A program made the translations under genes and the position numbers. 64,000 nt of DNA. Origin: Brachybacterium sp. Z12 (lineage in GTDB: Bacteria > Actinomycetota > Actinomycetes > Actinomycetales > Dermabacteraceae). Below the pieces are notes generated by a model that saw only the letters and a program-made list of their open reading frames with translations, was not told the origin of the DNA and made no database searches. Below, in pieces: positions 48,560-61,235 of this stretch (position 1 is its first letter; each line of letters begins with the position of its first letter). The stretch lies in the NCBI RefSeq assembly GCF_014400405.1, contig NZ_CP060496.1, positions 806,001 to 870,000 of the forward strand. The letters are read 5' to 3'.

Positions 48560-49554
48560 ATGGCGTCGACGCTCAAGGACGTGGCCCGGCAGGCGGGGGT
48601 CTCCATCGCGACCGCATCCCGCGCCTTCCAGCGCCCCGAGATGGTCGGGACCGAGTCCCTGGCGAAGGTCCGCGCGGCCGCCGTCGAGCTCGGCTACAGC
48701 CCCAACCGGAGCGCCCGCGCACTGATCACGGGCCGCAGCGGCGTGTACGGCGTGATCGTGCCGGACCTCGAGAACCCCTTCTTCCCGGCCGTGCTCAAAG
48801 GAGCTCAAGCGCGTGCCCACGAGCTCGGCGCGCAGCTGCTGATCACCGATGCGGGGAGTCCCCGGACGGTGAGCTGCCGCTCGTGCGCACCCTTGCCCCG
48901 CAGGTGGACGGCATCATGCTGTGCTCGAGCCGGATGGATGAGGACTCGCTGCACGAAGCCGCCTCCCTCACCCGGCTCAGCCTGGTCAACCGCGTCTCGC
49001 CCAGCCTGCCGGGCGTCTACGCGGACCCCGAGCCCGGCATCCCTGCGGCCGTGCAGCATCTGCGCCGGATGGGGCACCGACGGATCGGCTACGTCGGCGG
49101 TCCTGCCGTCAGCCGCTCCGACCGTGCCCGCCGCGCCGTGATCCGGCGCATCTGCGGCGAGGCGGAGCTGGACTGGATCGAGATCGGCTCCTTCCCGCCC
49201 ACAGCCGACGGCGGGCGCAGCGCGGCCGAGGCCCTTCTGCGGACAGATGCCACCTCGGTGCTGGTCTACAACGACCTCATGGCCCTCGCACTGATGGAAC
49301 GACTGCGCAGCTACGGCGTGGACGTGCCCGGCCAGATCAGCGTGGTGGGCTGGGACGACATCCCCTTCTCCGCCATGGTCACGCCGGGCCTGGCCACCAT
49401 CCGGGTGCCGCGCTACGACATGGGCGCCCGGGCGATCGACATGCTCCACGAGGGCGAGCGCGACGAGGTGGAGCCCGCCCGCGTCGGCCTGCCCACCCAG
49501 TTCGTCCCCCGCGGATCGATCGCGCGGGCCGACGGCGGAGCCGTGCCTGGCTGA
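48560..49554 (+). CDS. LacI family transcriptional regulator
   Basis: About 331 residues after restoring a G in the run at 48853-48856. N-terminal helix-turn-helix TLKDVARQAGVSIATASRAFQRPEMV with hinge SARALITG, then the periplasmic-binding-like sensor: GVYGVIVPDLENPFFPAVLKGAQ, GIMLCSSRMDE, GHRRIGYVGGPAVSRSDRARR, ATSVLVYNDLMALALMERLRSYGVDVPGQISVVGWDDIPFSAMVTPGLATIRVP. Controls the divergent uxaE gene, probably as a repressor released by a uronate intermediate. Confidence 0.9.
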
Positions 49555-49573
49555 GCGGGTCTACGCTCCGATC

Positions 49574-50242
49574 ATGGAAACGCTCAGCACCTCGATCGGG
49601 GACGTCCCAGGCATCGGCCGACCTGCCGCCCGCGCGCTGGCCGAGCATGGCCTGCGCACCGTCGGCGAGCTCGCCGATCGCGACTGGGCCCAGCTCGTGC
49701 AGCTGCACGGCGTGGGTCCCGCTGCGGGGCGGCGGCTCCAGGCCGTGCTCGAGCAGCACGGCGCCTCGTTGCGGAACCCGCCACCGCCCGAGGAGCGGCA
49801 GAGCGTCCTCACGCGGGGTGCGACCGGGAAGATCGCGAAGGACATCGTCACCCACGCCACCGCCGTGGATCCGGTGCAGCACGTGGCGGGCCTCGATTCC
49901 CGTCGGAGCCGCGAGGGAGCGGAGCTGCTGGCGATGTTCGACGAGATCACGGGGGAGCGGGCGACGATGTGGGGGCCCAGCATGATCGGCTACGGCCAGA
50001 TCCACTACCGCTACGCCAGCGGACGGGAGGGCGACACCTTCCAGCTCGGTTTCAGCCCTCGCAAGGCCGAGCTCGCCCTCTACGGGCTGCAGGGCCTGCC
50101 GCGCTCCGAGGAGCTGCTGGAGCGGCTGGGGAAGCACCGGCGAGGCGCCGCCTGTGTCTGGGTGCGTGCGCTTGAGGGCATCGACACCGATGTGCTGCGC
50201 GAACTCGTCGCCCATGCCTGGGCCCACGGCCCGGAGCGCTGA
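49574..50242 (+). CDS. helix-hairpin-helix plus DUF1801 protein
   Basis: 222 residues, unbroken. Residues 8-60 contain two helix-hairpin-helix elements (VPGIGRPAARALAEHGLRTVGELADRD and LHGVGPAAGRRL), usually for DNA or protein contact. The C-terminal part is DUF1801 (REGAELLAMFDEITGERATMWGPSMIGYGQIHYRYASGREGDTFQLGFSPRKAELALYG). Iron-delivery frataxin-like fold is known for DUF1801 relatives. Fusion with HhH is less usual. TACGCT six bases before the ATG suggests a leaderless transcript. Confidence 0.75.
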   Translation: METLSTSIGDVPGIGRPAARALAEHGLRTVGELADRDWAQLVQLHGVGPAAGRRLQAVLEQHGASLRNPPPPEERQSVLTRGATGKIAKDIVTHATAVDPVQHVAGLDSRRSREGAELLAMFDEITGERATMWGPSMIGYGQIHYRYASGREGDTFQLGFSPRKAELALYGLQGLPRSEELLERLGKHRRGAACVWVRALEGIDTDVLRELVAHAWAHGPER

Positions 50243-50292
50243 GGCGGCACGGCTAGGCTGGGCGGTCGCGTCCCTCAGAGTCCAGGAGAGCC

Positions 50293-50769
50293 ATGTCGTC
50301 CGCCCCCGTGAAGCTCGCCGTCGGCGATGCCGCCCCCGATTTCGACCTGCCCACCGCCGGTGGCGGCCGGGTGAGCCTGTCCGAGCTGCGCGGCGCGCCC
50401 GCCCTGCTCTGGTTCTACCCCGCCGCGAACACCTCGCTGTGCACCAAGCAGGCCTGCGATCTGCGGGACAACCACCAGATGTTCCTCGACGCGGGCTACC
50501 GGGTCGTAGGGATCTCCCCGGACGCGGTCGCAGACCTCGATCGCTTCGTCGAGAAGCAGAGCCTGCCCTACACCCTGGCCGGGGACGAGTCGCACCAGGT
50601 GATGGAGGCCTACGGCGCCTGGGGCGAGAAGAACATGTACGGGAAGAAGGTCCAGGGCACCATCCGCTCGACCTTCGCGATCGACGCCGAGGGCATCCTG
50701 ACCTTCGTGAAGTATCGAGTCGGCACTCCCAAGCACATCGCGCTGCTGCAGGAGAAGCTCGGCCTCTGA
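50293..50769 (+). CDS. bcp: thiol peroxidase, Bcp/PrxQ-type peroxiredoxin
   Basis: 158 residues, unbroken. Thioredoxin fold with peroxidatic Cys50 and resolving Cys55 in ANTSLCTKQACDLRD, matching the PrxQ spacing of four residues. FYPAAN replaces the usual FYPKDD. Reduces hydrogen peroxide and organic peroxides with thioredoxin. AGGAG precedes ATG 50293. Confidence 0.9.
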   Translation: MSSAPVKLAVGDAAPDFDLPTAGGGRVSLSELRGAPALLWFYPAANTSLCTKQACDLRDNHQMFLDAGYRVVGISPDAVADLDRFVEKQSLPYTLAGDESHQVMEAYGAWGEKNMYGKKVQGTIRSTFAIDAEGILTFVKYRVGTPKHIALLQEKLGL

Positions 50770-50871
50770 GGCCCTGCGGCGGAAGTGTGACGTGATCTGC
50801 GTGCTCTCGCTTTGGTGCACTCCGCGTGCTCCCGTATGCTGAGTCGGCGTGCTGCGCGAGAGCCAGCGCCA

Positions 50872-50961
50872 GGAGACGTGGCAGAGCGGCCGAATGCGCT
50901 CCCCTGCTAAGGGAGTAGGCGGTGATAAACCGCCTCGGAGGTTCAAATCCTCTCGTCTCCG
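50872..50961 (+). tRNA. tRNA-Ser (anticodon GCU)
   Basis: 90-base cloverleaf: acceptor GGAGACG pairs with CGTCTCC (50954-50960) plus discriminator G; D-loop CAGAGCGGCCGAAT; anticodon loop CTGCTAA (GCT) in a CTCCC/GGGAG stem; long variable arm; T-loop GGTTCAAATCC. CCA not encoded. Followed by a strong terminator. Confidence 0.97.
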
Positions 50962-50970
50962 CCGAGAAGC

Positions 50971-51014
50971 AGAAGGCCCCTCACCTGCGGTGATATCGCG
51001 GGGAGGGGCCTTCT
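50971..51014 (+). terminator. terminator after tRNA-Ser(GCU)
   Basis: AGAAGGCCCCTC (50971-50982) pairs with GAGGGGCCTTCT (51003-51014) followed by TCGTTG. Also positioned to stop the convergent FadR-type gene. Confidence 0.8.
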
Positions 51015-51052
51015 TCGTTGTCGAGCGCTGCCTCGGCGCCGCTCAGAGCTGT

Positions 51053-51858
51053 TCAGAGCTGCTCAGAGGGGGCGGGATCCTCGAGGGTGGTCCACTCCGG
51101 CCCGTCGGATTCCAGGAGATCGGGATCGCGCACCACGTCCTGCTTGCTCTCCCCGCTGCGCAGCCGCTGTGCGAGCTCCTGCAGGGTCTCGCGGAGCACC
51201 GCGCGGGCCCGCGAGGCGTCTCCGGCGGCCAAGGCGTCGATCAGCGCCTCATGCGCCTGGGTGAGGTCGGCGCGCACGCCGAAGCCGCGAGGGTCGGAGA
51301 AGCTGCCCATCCGGGTGAGGATCACGATCGTGCTCATCGAGGAGATCAGGAAGCGGTTCTGAGCGATCTCCGCGATCTGCTGATGCAGCTCGAGATCCGC
51401 ATTGCCGGCCTCGATCACCTCTTCGGCTTCGAGGGCGCGACGGGTTCGTTCGAGGAGCCCCGCAGGGGTGCGAGCAGCTCCAGGGCCGCCTGCTCGTCCC
51501 CGTCGGCGCGCATCCTGGAGACCCGATCGGCGACGATCGAGGCGGCCTGCATCTCGATGCCCAGCCGATAGTCGATGAAATCGGACATCGTCACCGCATC
51601 CATCCTGGTCACGAACAGTCCGCGCCCCGGGATCTGGGTGAGGAGCCCGTCGCGGACCAGCCGCTGGCAGGCCTCGCGGAGAGAGGACCGGGAGATGCCC
51701 ATCTGCTTGGACACCTGGACCTCGGGGATGGTGTCGCCGGGCCGCAGATCACCGAAATAGATCGCATTGCGCAGCTCGAGCTCTGCCTGATCGATGATCG
51801 AGGGTCGACGGATGGGCTGCATCAGCGGCAGCCGGACCGTCTCCTGGCGAGGGGGCAT
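51053..51858 (-). CDS. FadR-type GntR regulator (FCD domain), probable ehu regulator
   Basis: About 268 residues after restoring a base near 51437. N-terminal winged helix: ELELRNAIYFGDLRPGDTIPEVQVSKQMGISRSSLREACQRLVRDGLLTQIPGRGLFV. C-terminal all-helical FCD ligand domain, with a metal-type His in ELHQQIAEIAQNRFL and SMSTIVILTRMG, and ending AHEALIDALAAGDASRARAVLRETLQELAQRL. Divergent from ehuBCDA. A TTGTC-C-GACAA palindrome in the ehuB promoter fits the FadR-subfamily operator TnGTnnnACnA. Confidence 0.85.
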
Positions 51859-52080
51859 CCATCCTCCTGTGCTCGTGCGCGATGTGCGCGCGGGGCGTCA
51901 TCTAATCATCCGTCCCCGGCGGGCCGCACGCGGCCCGGATACGGAGTCATCGCTGTCACATCCTGCGGCCCGGAGCCCGACGGCCCGGGTCACGACACCG
52001 TCACGAAACCGCCCAGGGGTCGGGACCATGCTGGTGAGAGACGCTAGCGTGGACCACGATCCGAAAAGCCGATCTGCGGA

Positions 52081-52101
52081 TTGTCCGACAACAGGTAGTG
52101 T
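52081..52101 (+). promoter_or_regulatory. ehuB promoter with FadR-type operator
   Basis: The 11-base palindrome TTGTCCGACAA (52081-52091) lies immediately before a TAGTGT -10 (52096-52101), inside the -35/-10 spacer, where bound repressor would block polymerase. The rest of the 290-base divergent gap shows no gene. Confidence 0.65.
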
Positions 52102-52148
52102 CGCCCATCACCGCAGAGCGCGAGACACACAGCTAAGGGAGCATCTCC

Positions 52149-53067
52149 ATGCAGAACCGCCGAAGCTTCATCCGAAAGAGCGGTCTGGTCCTCTCAGCCG
52201 CAGCACTGGGCGGGCTCGCCGCCTGCAGCCAGACCAGCAGCGGAGGCGGAGGTGGCGAGGGCGGCGAAGACGGCGGCGGGGGAGACCTGCTCAGCCGGCT
52301 GCAGGAGGCCGGGACCATCACCGTCGGCTTCGCCGGCGAGGGCCCCTACAGCTTCGACGATGACGGCGAGCTCACCGGCGCGACCTTGGCCATGCACCGC
52401 GAGATCTTCGGCGAGCTGGGCATCGACAACGTCGAGGGCAAGCTCACCGACTGGAACTCGCTCATCCCGGGCCTGAACTCCCAGCAGTTCGACGCCGTCA
52501 GCGCCGGCATGTCGATCCTCCCCGAGCGCTGCGCCGAGGCCGCGTTCAGCGAGCCCGAGTTCCAGTACACGACGGCTCTCATGGTGCCCAAGGGCAACCC
52601 CGAGGGCCTGGAGAACATGCAGTCCTTCGTCGACTCCGGCCTCACCGTCGCCACCATGAGCGGCGCGATCGAGAGCACCTACGCGAAGGACCTCGGACTC
52701 GACAGCATCGAGGTCGGCGGCCCGCAGGACGGTGTGGACGCGCTCAGCAGCGGCAACGCCGACGCCTTCGCGCTCACCGCGATCTCGCTGAACTGGCTGG
52801 CGGAGAACTCCGCCACCGACTTCGAGGTCACCGAGAGCTTCGTGGCCGAGATCGACGGCGTGAAGCAGGTCGGCGCCGGTGGCACCGTCTTCCGCCAGGA
52901 GGACACCTCCCTGCTGGATGCCTACAACGAGAAGCTGGCCGAGATCATCGCCGATCCCGAGCGCTACCTCTCGATCGTGGGCGACTTCGGCTTCACCGAG
53001 GAGGAGCTCCCCGGAGGAGATGACGTCCGAGATCCTGTGCGCGGGCGATCTGTCGTCCCTGCAGTGA
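52149..53067 (+). CDS. ehuB: ectoine/hydroxyectoine ABC transporter substrate-binding protein
   Basis: About 305 residues after removing one C from the run at 53009-53012; the restored end is LPEEMTSEILCAGDLSSLQ. Lipobox LAAC after RRSFIRKSGLVLSAAALGG (Arg-Arg, possible Tat signal). Periplasmic-binding fold class 3: GTITVGFAGEGPYSFDDDGELTGATLAMHREIFGELGIDNVE, DWNSLIPGLNSQQFDAVSAGMSILPERC. The last block, with Cys after PER, is characteristic of EhuB. Delivers ectoine or hydroxyectoine to EhuCD. GGGAG precedes ATG. Confidence 0.85.
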
Positions 53068-53152
53068 GTCCTGATCCTCAGAACCGTCTCGCTCCGGCGC
53101 GTCCCGCTCAGGGACGCGCCGGAGCGATGCGCACCCAGGAGGTGATCCCCCG

Positions 53153-53931
53153 ATGGATGGTGTGATCGGGTTCTTCGAACAGCTCGGACCGAACCTGCAG
53201 ATCCTCCTGGCACGGACGCCGCAGATCCTCGACGGCATCCAGACGACGGCGCTCGCCACCGTGCTCGGCGGGCTGCTGGCGCTGGTGATCTCCTTCGCGT
53301 TCGGCATCCTCCAGACCGCGAGGTTCGCCGTGGTGAGGATCGTCGCGCGCATCTTCGTGGAGTTCTTCCGCGGCACCTCGCTCGTGGTCCAGCTGTTCTG
53401 GCTCTGCTTCGTGCTGCCCCAGCTCCCGTACCCCCTCGGCTGGCGTCTCGAGCCGCTGATGGTCGGAGTCCTGGCGCTGGGTCTGAACTACGGGGCCTAC
53501 GGTGCCGAGGTGGTGCGCGGATCGATCGGCTCGGTAGCCAAGGGGCAGTACGAGGCGATCAGCGCGCTCAGCCTGAGCCCCGTGCGCGGCCTGTTCCGAG
53601 TGATCATCCCGCAGGCATGGGCCCTGATGATCCCGTCGCTGTCGAACCTGTGGATCCAACTCCTCAAGGGCAGCGCGATCGTCTACACGGTCACGCTGTA
53701 TGACCTCTTCTTCCAGGTCGAGCAGGTCCGCAAGCAGACGGGGACATGGTTCGCGTTCCTGTTCGCCCTGCTGGCGTACTACCTCATCGCCTGGGTGATC
53801 GTGATCATCATGAACGCCCTCGAAGTGCGGGCCAAGCACAAGATCGGTCGCGGTCCGGCCCTCTCGAAGTCCCTGGGATCGCTGCTGCGTGCCCCGGGCA
53901 GCGCTGCTGTGGCGAAGGGGGCCTGTCATGA
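53153..53931 (+). CDS. ehuC: ectoine ABC transporter permease EhuC
   Basis: About 259 residues after restoring a G in the run at 53917-53921, so it ends GGLS with TGA overlapping the ehuD ATG. Polar-amino-acid-type permease with several helices: TPQILDGIQTTALATVLGGLLALVISFAFG, RIFVEFFRGTSLVVQLFWLCFVLP, and the EAA loop AKGQYEAISALSLSPVRGLFRVIIPQAWALMIPSLSNLWIQLLKGSAIVYT. Pairs with EhuD. GGAGGTGATCC stands before ATG 53153. Confidence 0.88.
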
Positions 53932-54581
53932 ACGAGTCCTGGTGGTCCTGGGACCATGCCGCCGCCGTCCTCCCGGACCTGCTGGTGGCCTTCTTCAAGT
54001 ACACGCTGGTCGCGACCGTGCTCGGCACGCTCATCGCCGTGGTGCTGGGCCTCGTCGTGGCGATGGTCCGGCGAATCTCCCCGGCCATCATCCGCACGCC
54101 GGTGACCTGGGTCGTGGAGTTCATCCGGATGACCCCGCTCGTGGTGCAGCTGGTGTTCGCGAACATGGTGCTGTCGCCGTACATCGACTCGACGTTCGCG
54201 ATCGGCATCTGGGTGCTCGGCATCCACTACACGACCTACATGGCCGAGGTATACCGCGCCGGCATCGACTCGGTGCCGAAGGGACAGTGGGAGGCGGCCA
54301 CCGCGCTCTCGCTGCCGCAGATGCGCACCTGGCGCGCTGTCATCGTCCCGCAGGCGATCCGCAGCACGCTCCCGGCCCTCGGCAACTACGCGATCTCGAT
54401 GTTCAAGGAGACCCCGTTCTTCGTGGTCATCTACATCCCGGAGATGGTCCGCATCGCGCAGACCTACGGCGGGGACACCTTCCGGTACACCGAGTCGATC
54501 ACGCTGGCCGGTCTGATCTTCCTGGTCTCGAGCTATCCGACATCCGTCCTGATCCGACGACTGGAGAAGAAACTTGCCTGA
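53928..54581 (+). CDS. ehuD: ectoine ABC transporter permease EhuD
   Basis: 217 residues, unbroken. Opens MNESWWSWDHAAAVLPDLLVAFFKYTLVAT; EFIRMTPLVVQLVFANMVLSPYIDSTFAIGIWVLGIHYTTYMAEVYRAGIDSVPKGQWEAATALSL is the conserved EAA region of the amino-acid permease family. ATG overlaps the ehuC stop; its own stop overlaps the TTG start of ehuA by eight bases. Forms the channel with EhuC. Confidence 0.88.
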   Translation: MNESWWSWDHAAAVLPDLLVAFFKYTLVATVLGTLIAVVLGLVVAMVRRISPAIIRTPVTWVVEFIRMTPLVVQLVFANMVLSPYIDSTFAIGIWVLGIHYTTYMAEVYRAGIDSVPKGQWEAATALSLPQMRTWRAVIVPQAIRSTLPALGNYAISMFKETPFFVVIYIPEMVRIAQTYGGDTFRYTESITLAGLIFLVSSYPTSVLIRRLEKKLA

Positions 54582-55376
54582 GAACATCGCACCCGGCGGG
54601 ACCGGGTCCACCTCCGCCCCGCACATCGAGTTCCGCGACGTGGTGAAGTCCTTCGGCGACAACACCGTGCTGAAGAACCTGAACTTCACGGTCGGCCACG
54701 GAGAGCGCGTCACGCTGATCGGGCCCTCGGGCTCCGGCAAGACGACGATCCTGCGCCTGGTGATGACGCTCGAGGAGCTCACCGGCGGGTACATCCACGT
54801 CGCGGGCCAGCCTCTGCAGTACGAGGAGAAGGGCGGCAGGCGCCAGCGCGTGCCGGACAAGCAGCGCCGTCGCACCACCACCCAGATCGGGATGGTGTTC
54901 CAGCACTTCAACCTGTTCCCGAACATGACCGTGCTGGAGAACATCATCGAGGCCCCCTCCACGTGATGGGGCTGTCGAAGGCGGATGCCATCGCCAAAGC
55001 CGACGCCCTGCTCGAGAAGGTCGGGATGGGCGCCAAGCGCGACTTCAACCCCTCGCAGCTCTCAGGCGGCCAGCAGCAGCGCGTGGCGATCGCCCGCGCC
55101 CTCGCCATGGATCCCGAGATCCTGCTGCTGGACGAGGTCACCTCTGCCCTCGACCCGGAGCTCGTGGACGAGGTGCTCGGCGTGCTCAAGGACATCGCCG
55201 CCGAGACAGACATCTCCATGCTCATCGTGACCCACGAGATGCAGTTCGCGAAGGAGGTCTCCGATCGCGTGATGATGTTCGACCAGGGCTCCATCGTCGA
55301 GGAGGGCACGCCGCAGAAGATCTTCAGCGAGCCCGAGCACCAGCGCACGCGGGACTTCCTGCGCGCCGTGCTCTGA
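54574..55376 (+). CDS. ehuA: ectoine ABC transporter ATP-binding protein
   Basis: About 267 residues after restoring a C in the run at 54953-54957 ([15 protein letters not shown]). Walker [16 protein letters not shown]-loop [19 protein letters not shown], signature [19 protein letters not shown], Walker [15 protein letters not shown], switch His in [12 protein letters not shown] start overlapping ehuD. An inserted stretch [16 protein letters not shown] follows Walker A. Last gene of ehuBCDA; a hairpin follows. Confidence 0.92.
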
Positions 55377-55389
55377 CCCCCGGGCGGAC

Positions 55390-55423
55390 GGTCGGCGGCG
55401 CCCCCGATGAGGGCGCGCCGACC
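55390..55423 (+). terminator. terminator after ehuBCDA
   Basis: GGTCGGC (55390-55396) pairs with GCCGACC (55417-55423) and an inner stem GCGCCC/GGGCGC completes the hairpin, 14 bases after the ehuA stop. Confidence 0.6.
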
Positions 55424-55565
55424 CCGCCTCGGCAGTCCGCGTACTGTCGACCCCGGGGCGCAGACCGCCCTTCGCTGTAGTCTGTGCCCGTTCGTTCCGC
55501 GCCGACGCGGTCGCCCTGTGTGTTGTCGGCGGCCGCCGTGCGGCGTGCCGACCCCAGGAGGCCCC

Positions 55566-58393
<2,828 letters not shown>

Positions 58394-58411
58394 TCCGCTG
58401 CTGCGCCAGCT

Positions 58412-58474
58412 CATCGAGTCGTAGGTCCGGTGCATTCCTGGGGACCCAGGGTGCACCGGACCTACGACTCGATG
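58412..58474. terminator. 63-bp near-perfect palindrome between ppc and aldo/keto reductase gene
   Basis: Perfect 23-base arms (58412-58434 and 58452-58474) flank an inner CCTGG-GGAC-CCAGG stem-loop. Lies between convergent genes. Like the palindrome at 24485, the arms carry CATCGAG/CTCGATG near their outer ends. Confidence 0.8.
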
Positions 58475-58490
58475 TCGTCCAAGGGACGGC

Positions 58491-59505
58491 TCAGCGGGCT
58501 GTGCCGTCGACCGCGAACTCGTCGATGCGGATGAGCTCCTCATCGGTGATCTCGAGGTTCTCGAGCGTGGCGATGTTCTGCTCCAGCTGCGAGACCGACG
58601 ACGCCCCCACCAGCAGCGTGCTGACCTGCTGGTGGCGCAGCGCCCAGGCCAGGGCCAGCTGGGCGAGGCTCTGGCCGCGGTCGTGGGCGATCTGCGAGAG
58701 GCCGCGCACCCGTGACTGGTAGTCAGGGTCCTGGACCTGCCGCTCGTCGAGCGAGGAGGAGGATCCTGCGGCCCGGGAGCTCTGCGGCACCCCGGAGAGG
58801 TACCGGTTGGTGAGCAGGCCCTGCTGGAGCGGGGAGAAGGCTGCGATCCCCACCCCGATCTCCTCCACCACGTCCAGCAGTCCGTGCTCGATGTGACGGT
58901 TGAACATCGAGTACGAGGGCTGATGGATCAGCAGCGGGTGCCGAGGTCGGCGAGCATCCGTGCTGCCTGCCGGGTCTTCTCGGGAGAATAGTTGGAGATG
59001 CCCGCGTACAGGGCCTTGCCGCTGCGCACCGCATGGGCGAGCGCCCCCATCGTCTCTTCGAGCGGGGTCTGGGGATCCTCACGGTGGTGGTAGAAGATGT
59101 CCACGTGGTCCAGGCCCAGACGCTCCAGGGACCGGTCCAGCGAGTTCAGCAGATACTTCCGTGAACCGCCGTCACCGAACGGGCCGTCCCACATCCGGTA
59201 GCCGGCCTTGGTGGAGATCACCAGCTCGTCCCGGTGCTGGCGGAAGTCCTGGGCGAGGATCCGGCCCACATGGGTCTCCGCGCTGCCGGGAGGCGGCCCG
59301 TAGTTGTTCGCCAGATCGAGGTGGTTCACCCCCAGATCGAAGGCGCGGCGCACGATGGTGCGCAGGGTCAGCGGATCGCGGTTCTCGCCGAAGTTCTGCC
59401 AGCAGCCCAGGGAGATGGGCGGCAGCTGCACGCCCGACCTGCCCACGCGGCGGTACGGCGTGCGGTCGTAGCGGTCGGGGGAGGGGAGTAGGCATCGTTG
59501 CTCAT
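58491..59505 (-). CDS. aldo/keto reductase, YghZ-like (L-glyceraldehyde 3-phosphate reductase family)
   Basis: About 338 residues after restoring two bases (opposite 58936-58938 and 59477-59481). (beta/alpha)8 NADPH enzyme. Marks: YRRVGRSGVQLPPISLGCWQNFG, FDLGVNHLDLANNYGPPPGSAE (catalytic Asp, Tyr), ELVISTKAGYRMWDGPFGDGGSRKYL (catalytic Lys), HVDIFYHHRED, LLIHQPSYSMFNRHIEHGLL and the cofactor-binding end LLVGASSVSQLEQNI. The corrected start is MSNDAYSPPPDRYDRTPY, with ATG 59505. Convergent with ppc. Confidence 0.88.
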
Positions 59506-59566
59506 GCCGCGAGCCTAGTCCTGGACGCGATCCCCTGGCAGGGACGACCAGCACCGGAGCCGCTGG

Positions 59567-60127
59567 TCACGAGGACTGCAGCGGGCGCTCCATGATATCC
59601 ATCCCCAGGCCGGCGACCTTCAGCCAGTCGGCGTTGCCGGCGAAGGGGACGCTGTGGCCGGTGCGGGTGAAGCCGTGGCGCTCGTACCAGGCGTGCAGCT
59701 CCGGCCGGGACTGCAGGACCTGGATGCTCAGAGCGTCCGCTCCGGCGGCACGCTGCCGCTCCGCCTGAGCCTCGAGGAGACGGCCTCCCAGCCCGCGGCC
59801 CTGGGCGGAGGGGTGCACGGCGAACAGGCCCAGCTCCGCACGATCGATGCCGGAGGGGTCGGTGGGCTCACGCCGTGTGTAGCAGCAGCCCAGCAGCTCC
59901 CCATCGAGCTCAGCGACCTGCAGCGTCACCGCCGGATCGGCGAGCATCGTGCGGACCTCGGCGGCGTCGGTGCGGTGACCGTCCACCAGATGCGCCTCGG
60001 TGGTCCATCCACCCTCGCCGCGATAGGCGACCTGGACCAGCTCGACGAGGGTGTCCACGTCGCTCTCGTGAGCATCCCGCAGCAGGAGCCCGGTGAGGGC
60101 CTCGACGGCCGTGCGGTGGGAGCTCAT
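59567..60127 (-). CDS. GNAT family N-acetyltransferase
   Basis: 186 residues, unbroken. GNAT marks: LLLRDAHESDVDTLVELVQVAYRGEGGWTTEAHLVDG, AELGLFAVHPSAQGRGLGGRLLEAQAERQR (acetyl-CoA loop), LQSRPELHAWYERHGFTRTGHSVPF. The ATG overlaps the stop of the upstream App1-like gene (ATGA), so the two are coupled. Substrate unknown. Confidence 0.85.
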   Translation of the reverse strand: MSSHRTAVEALTGLLLRDAHESDVDTLVELVQVAYRGEGGWTTEAHLVDGHRTDAAEVRTMLADPAVTLQVAELDGELLGCCYTRREPTDPSGIDRAELGLFAVHPSAQGRGLGGRLLEAQAERQRAAGADALSIQVLQSRPELHAWYERHGFTRTGHSVPFAGNADWLKVAGLGMDIMERPLQSS

Positions 60128-61229
60128 GAGGTGATCCTTCCGGTGCGCCGGAGCTCGCTGAGCAGGCTGTGCCCATCGGGTGCGGCGAGTGTCAGCGGGG
60201 ACCCGTTCGCGGGTGCGGAGGCCTCCAGCGGGCGGCGTGAGCCGTGAGCGAGCAGCTGCTCGGGCTCGGTGAGCTGACGGATCAGGATCGCCTCGACCCG
60301 CTCCGGGTGGCGCGCGGCGAAGTCCGCGTAGAGCGAGGGATCGTGCTGGCCGTCGTCCCCCACGAGGATCCAGCGCATGCCGGGATACTCGGCGGCGAGC
60401 TGCTCGAGGGCACGGTGCTTGTGCTCGGGACCGGAGCGGAAGAACCCGGTGTTGGTGGGCCCCCAGTCGGTCAGCAGCAGCGGTCCGTCCGGATAGCCGT
60501 TGCGGTACAGGAAGCGCTTGAGCACCGGGAACACGTTCCAGGCACCCGTGGACAGGTACACCACCGGCAGCGCGGTGTGCTCGCGGACGAGGCGCTGGTA
60601 GAGCATCGGCATCCCCGGCACCACCTGGCGGGAGGACTGGTGCACGACGAAGGCGTTCCAGAAGGCGAGCAGCGGGCGGGGCAGCCAGGTCACCATCACG
60701 GTGTCGTCGATGTCGCTGACCATGCCGACCCGGGTCTCCGGGGCGAACACGGTGATGTCCGCGCTCACCTCGTTTCCCGGTGCCGTCCACAGCACTGCCT
60801 CGTGATGGCCCGGCGCGAGCGATACCTCGAGCGTCGCATCGACGATCCCGGCACGGTCGGCCCGCACGGTGAACTGCTGGTCGCCGAGCAGGACGTGCAC
60901 GGTGCGGTGTGGTGCCACCTGTCCGGCGAAGTTCCGCCAGCCGCGCACCGCCATCGTGCGCAGATCGTGGACGGGCTGGTCGTGGAAGTCAGCCGGGGTG
61001 CCGGGGAGGCGTGGAGGACCTTCGCCAGCACCCGCACACGTCCGGTGGAGCCGAAGCCGTGGAACGGCTGCAGCCGCAGGTCCCAGCGGAGCTGCCGCAG
61101 GGCGCGGCCGACGGCGGCGTTCTTCACGTCCTCGAGCCGCGCCGACCAGTGCGGTCGGTCGCCCCCTCTGCGCGTGGCGAGGGAACGGAGGGCCGAGCGG
61201 GCCGAGGTGAGCCGGGAAGGGATGCGCAC
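60124..61229 (-). CDS. App1-like phosphatidate phosphatase (DUF2183)
   Basis: About 368 residues after restoring a C opposite the G run at 61003-61006. N-terminal beta-rich domain (residues 40-160), then HAD-like catalytic domain with DIDDTVMVTWLPRPLLAFWNAFVVHQSSRQVVPGMPMLYQRL (nucleophile in DxDDT), VVYLSTGAWNVFPVLKRFLYRNGYPDGPLLLTDWG, and KHRALEQLAAEYPGMRWILVGDDGQHDPSLYADFA. The yeast homologue App1 dephosphorylates phosphatidate. No signal peptide. ATG 61229; overlaps the downstream acetyltransferase start. Confidence 0.85.
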
Positions 61230-61235
61230 CGGCCC

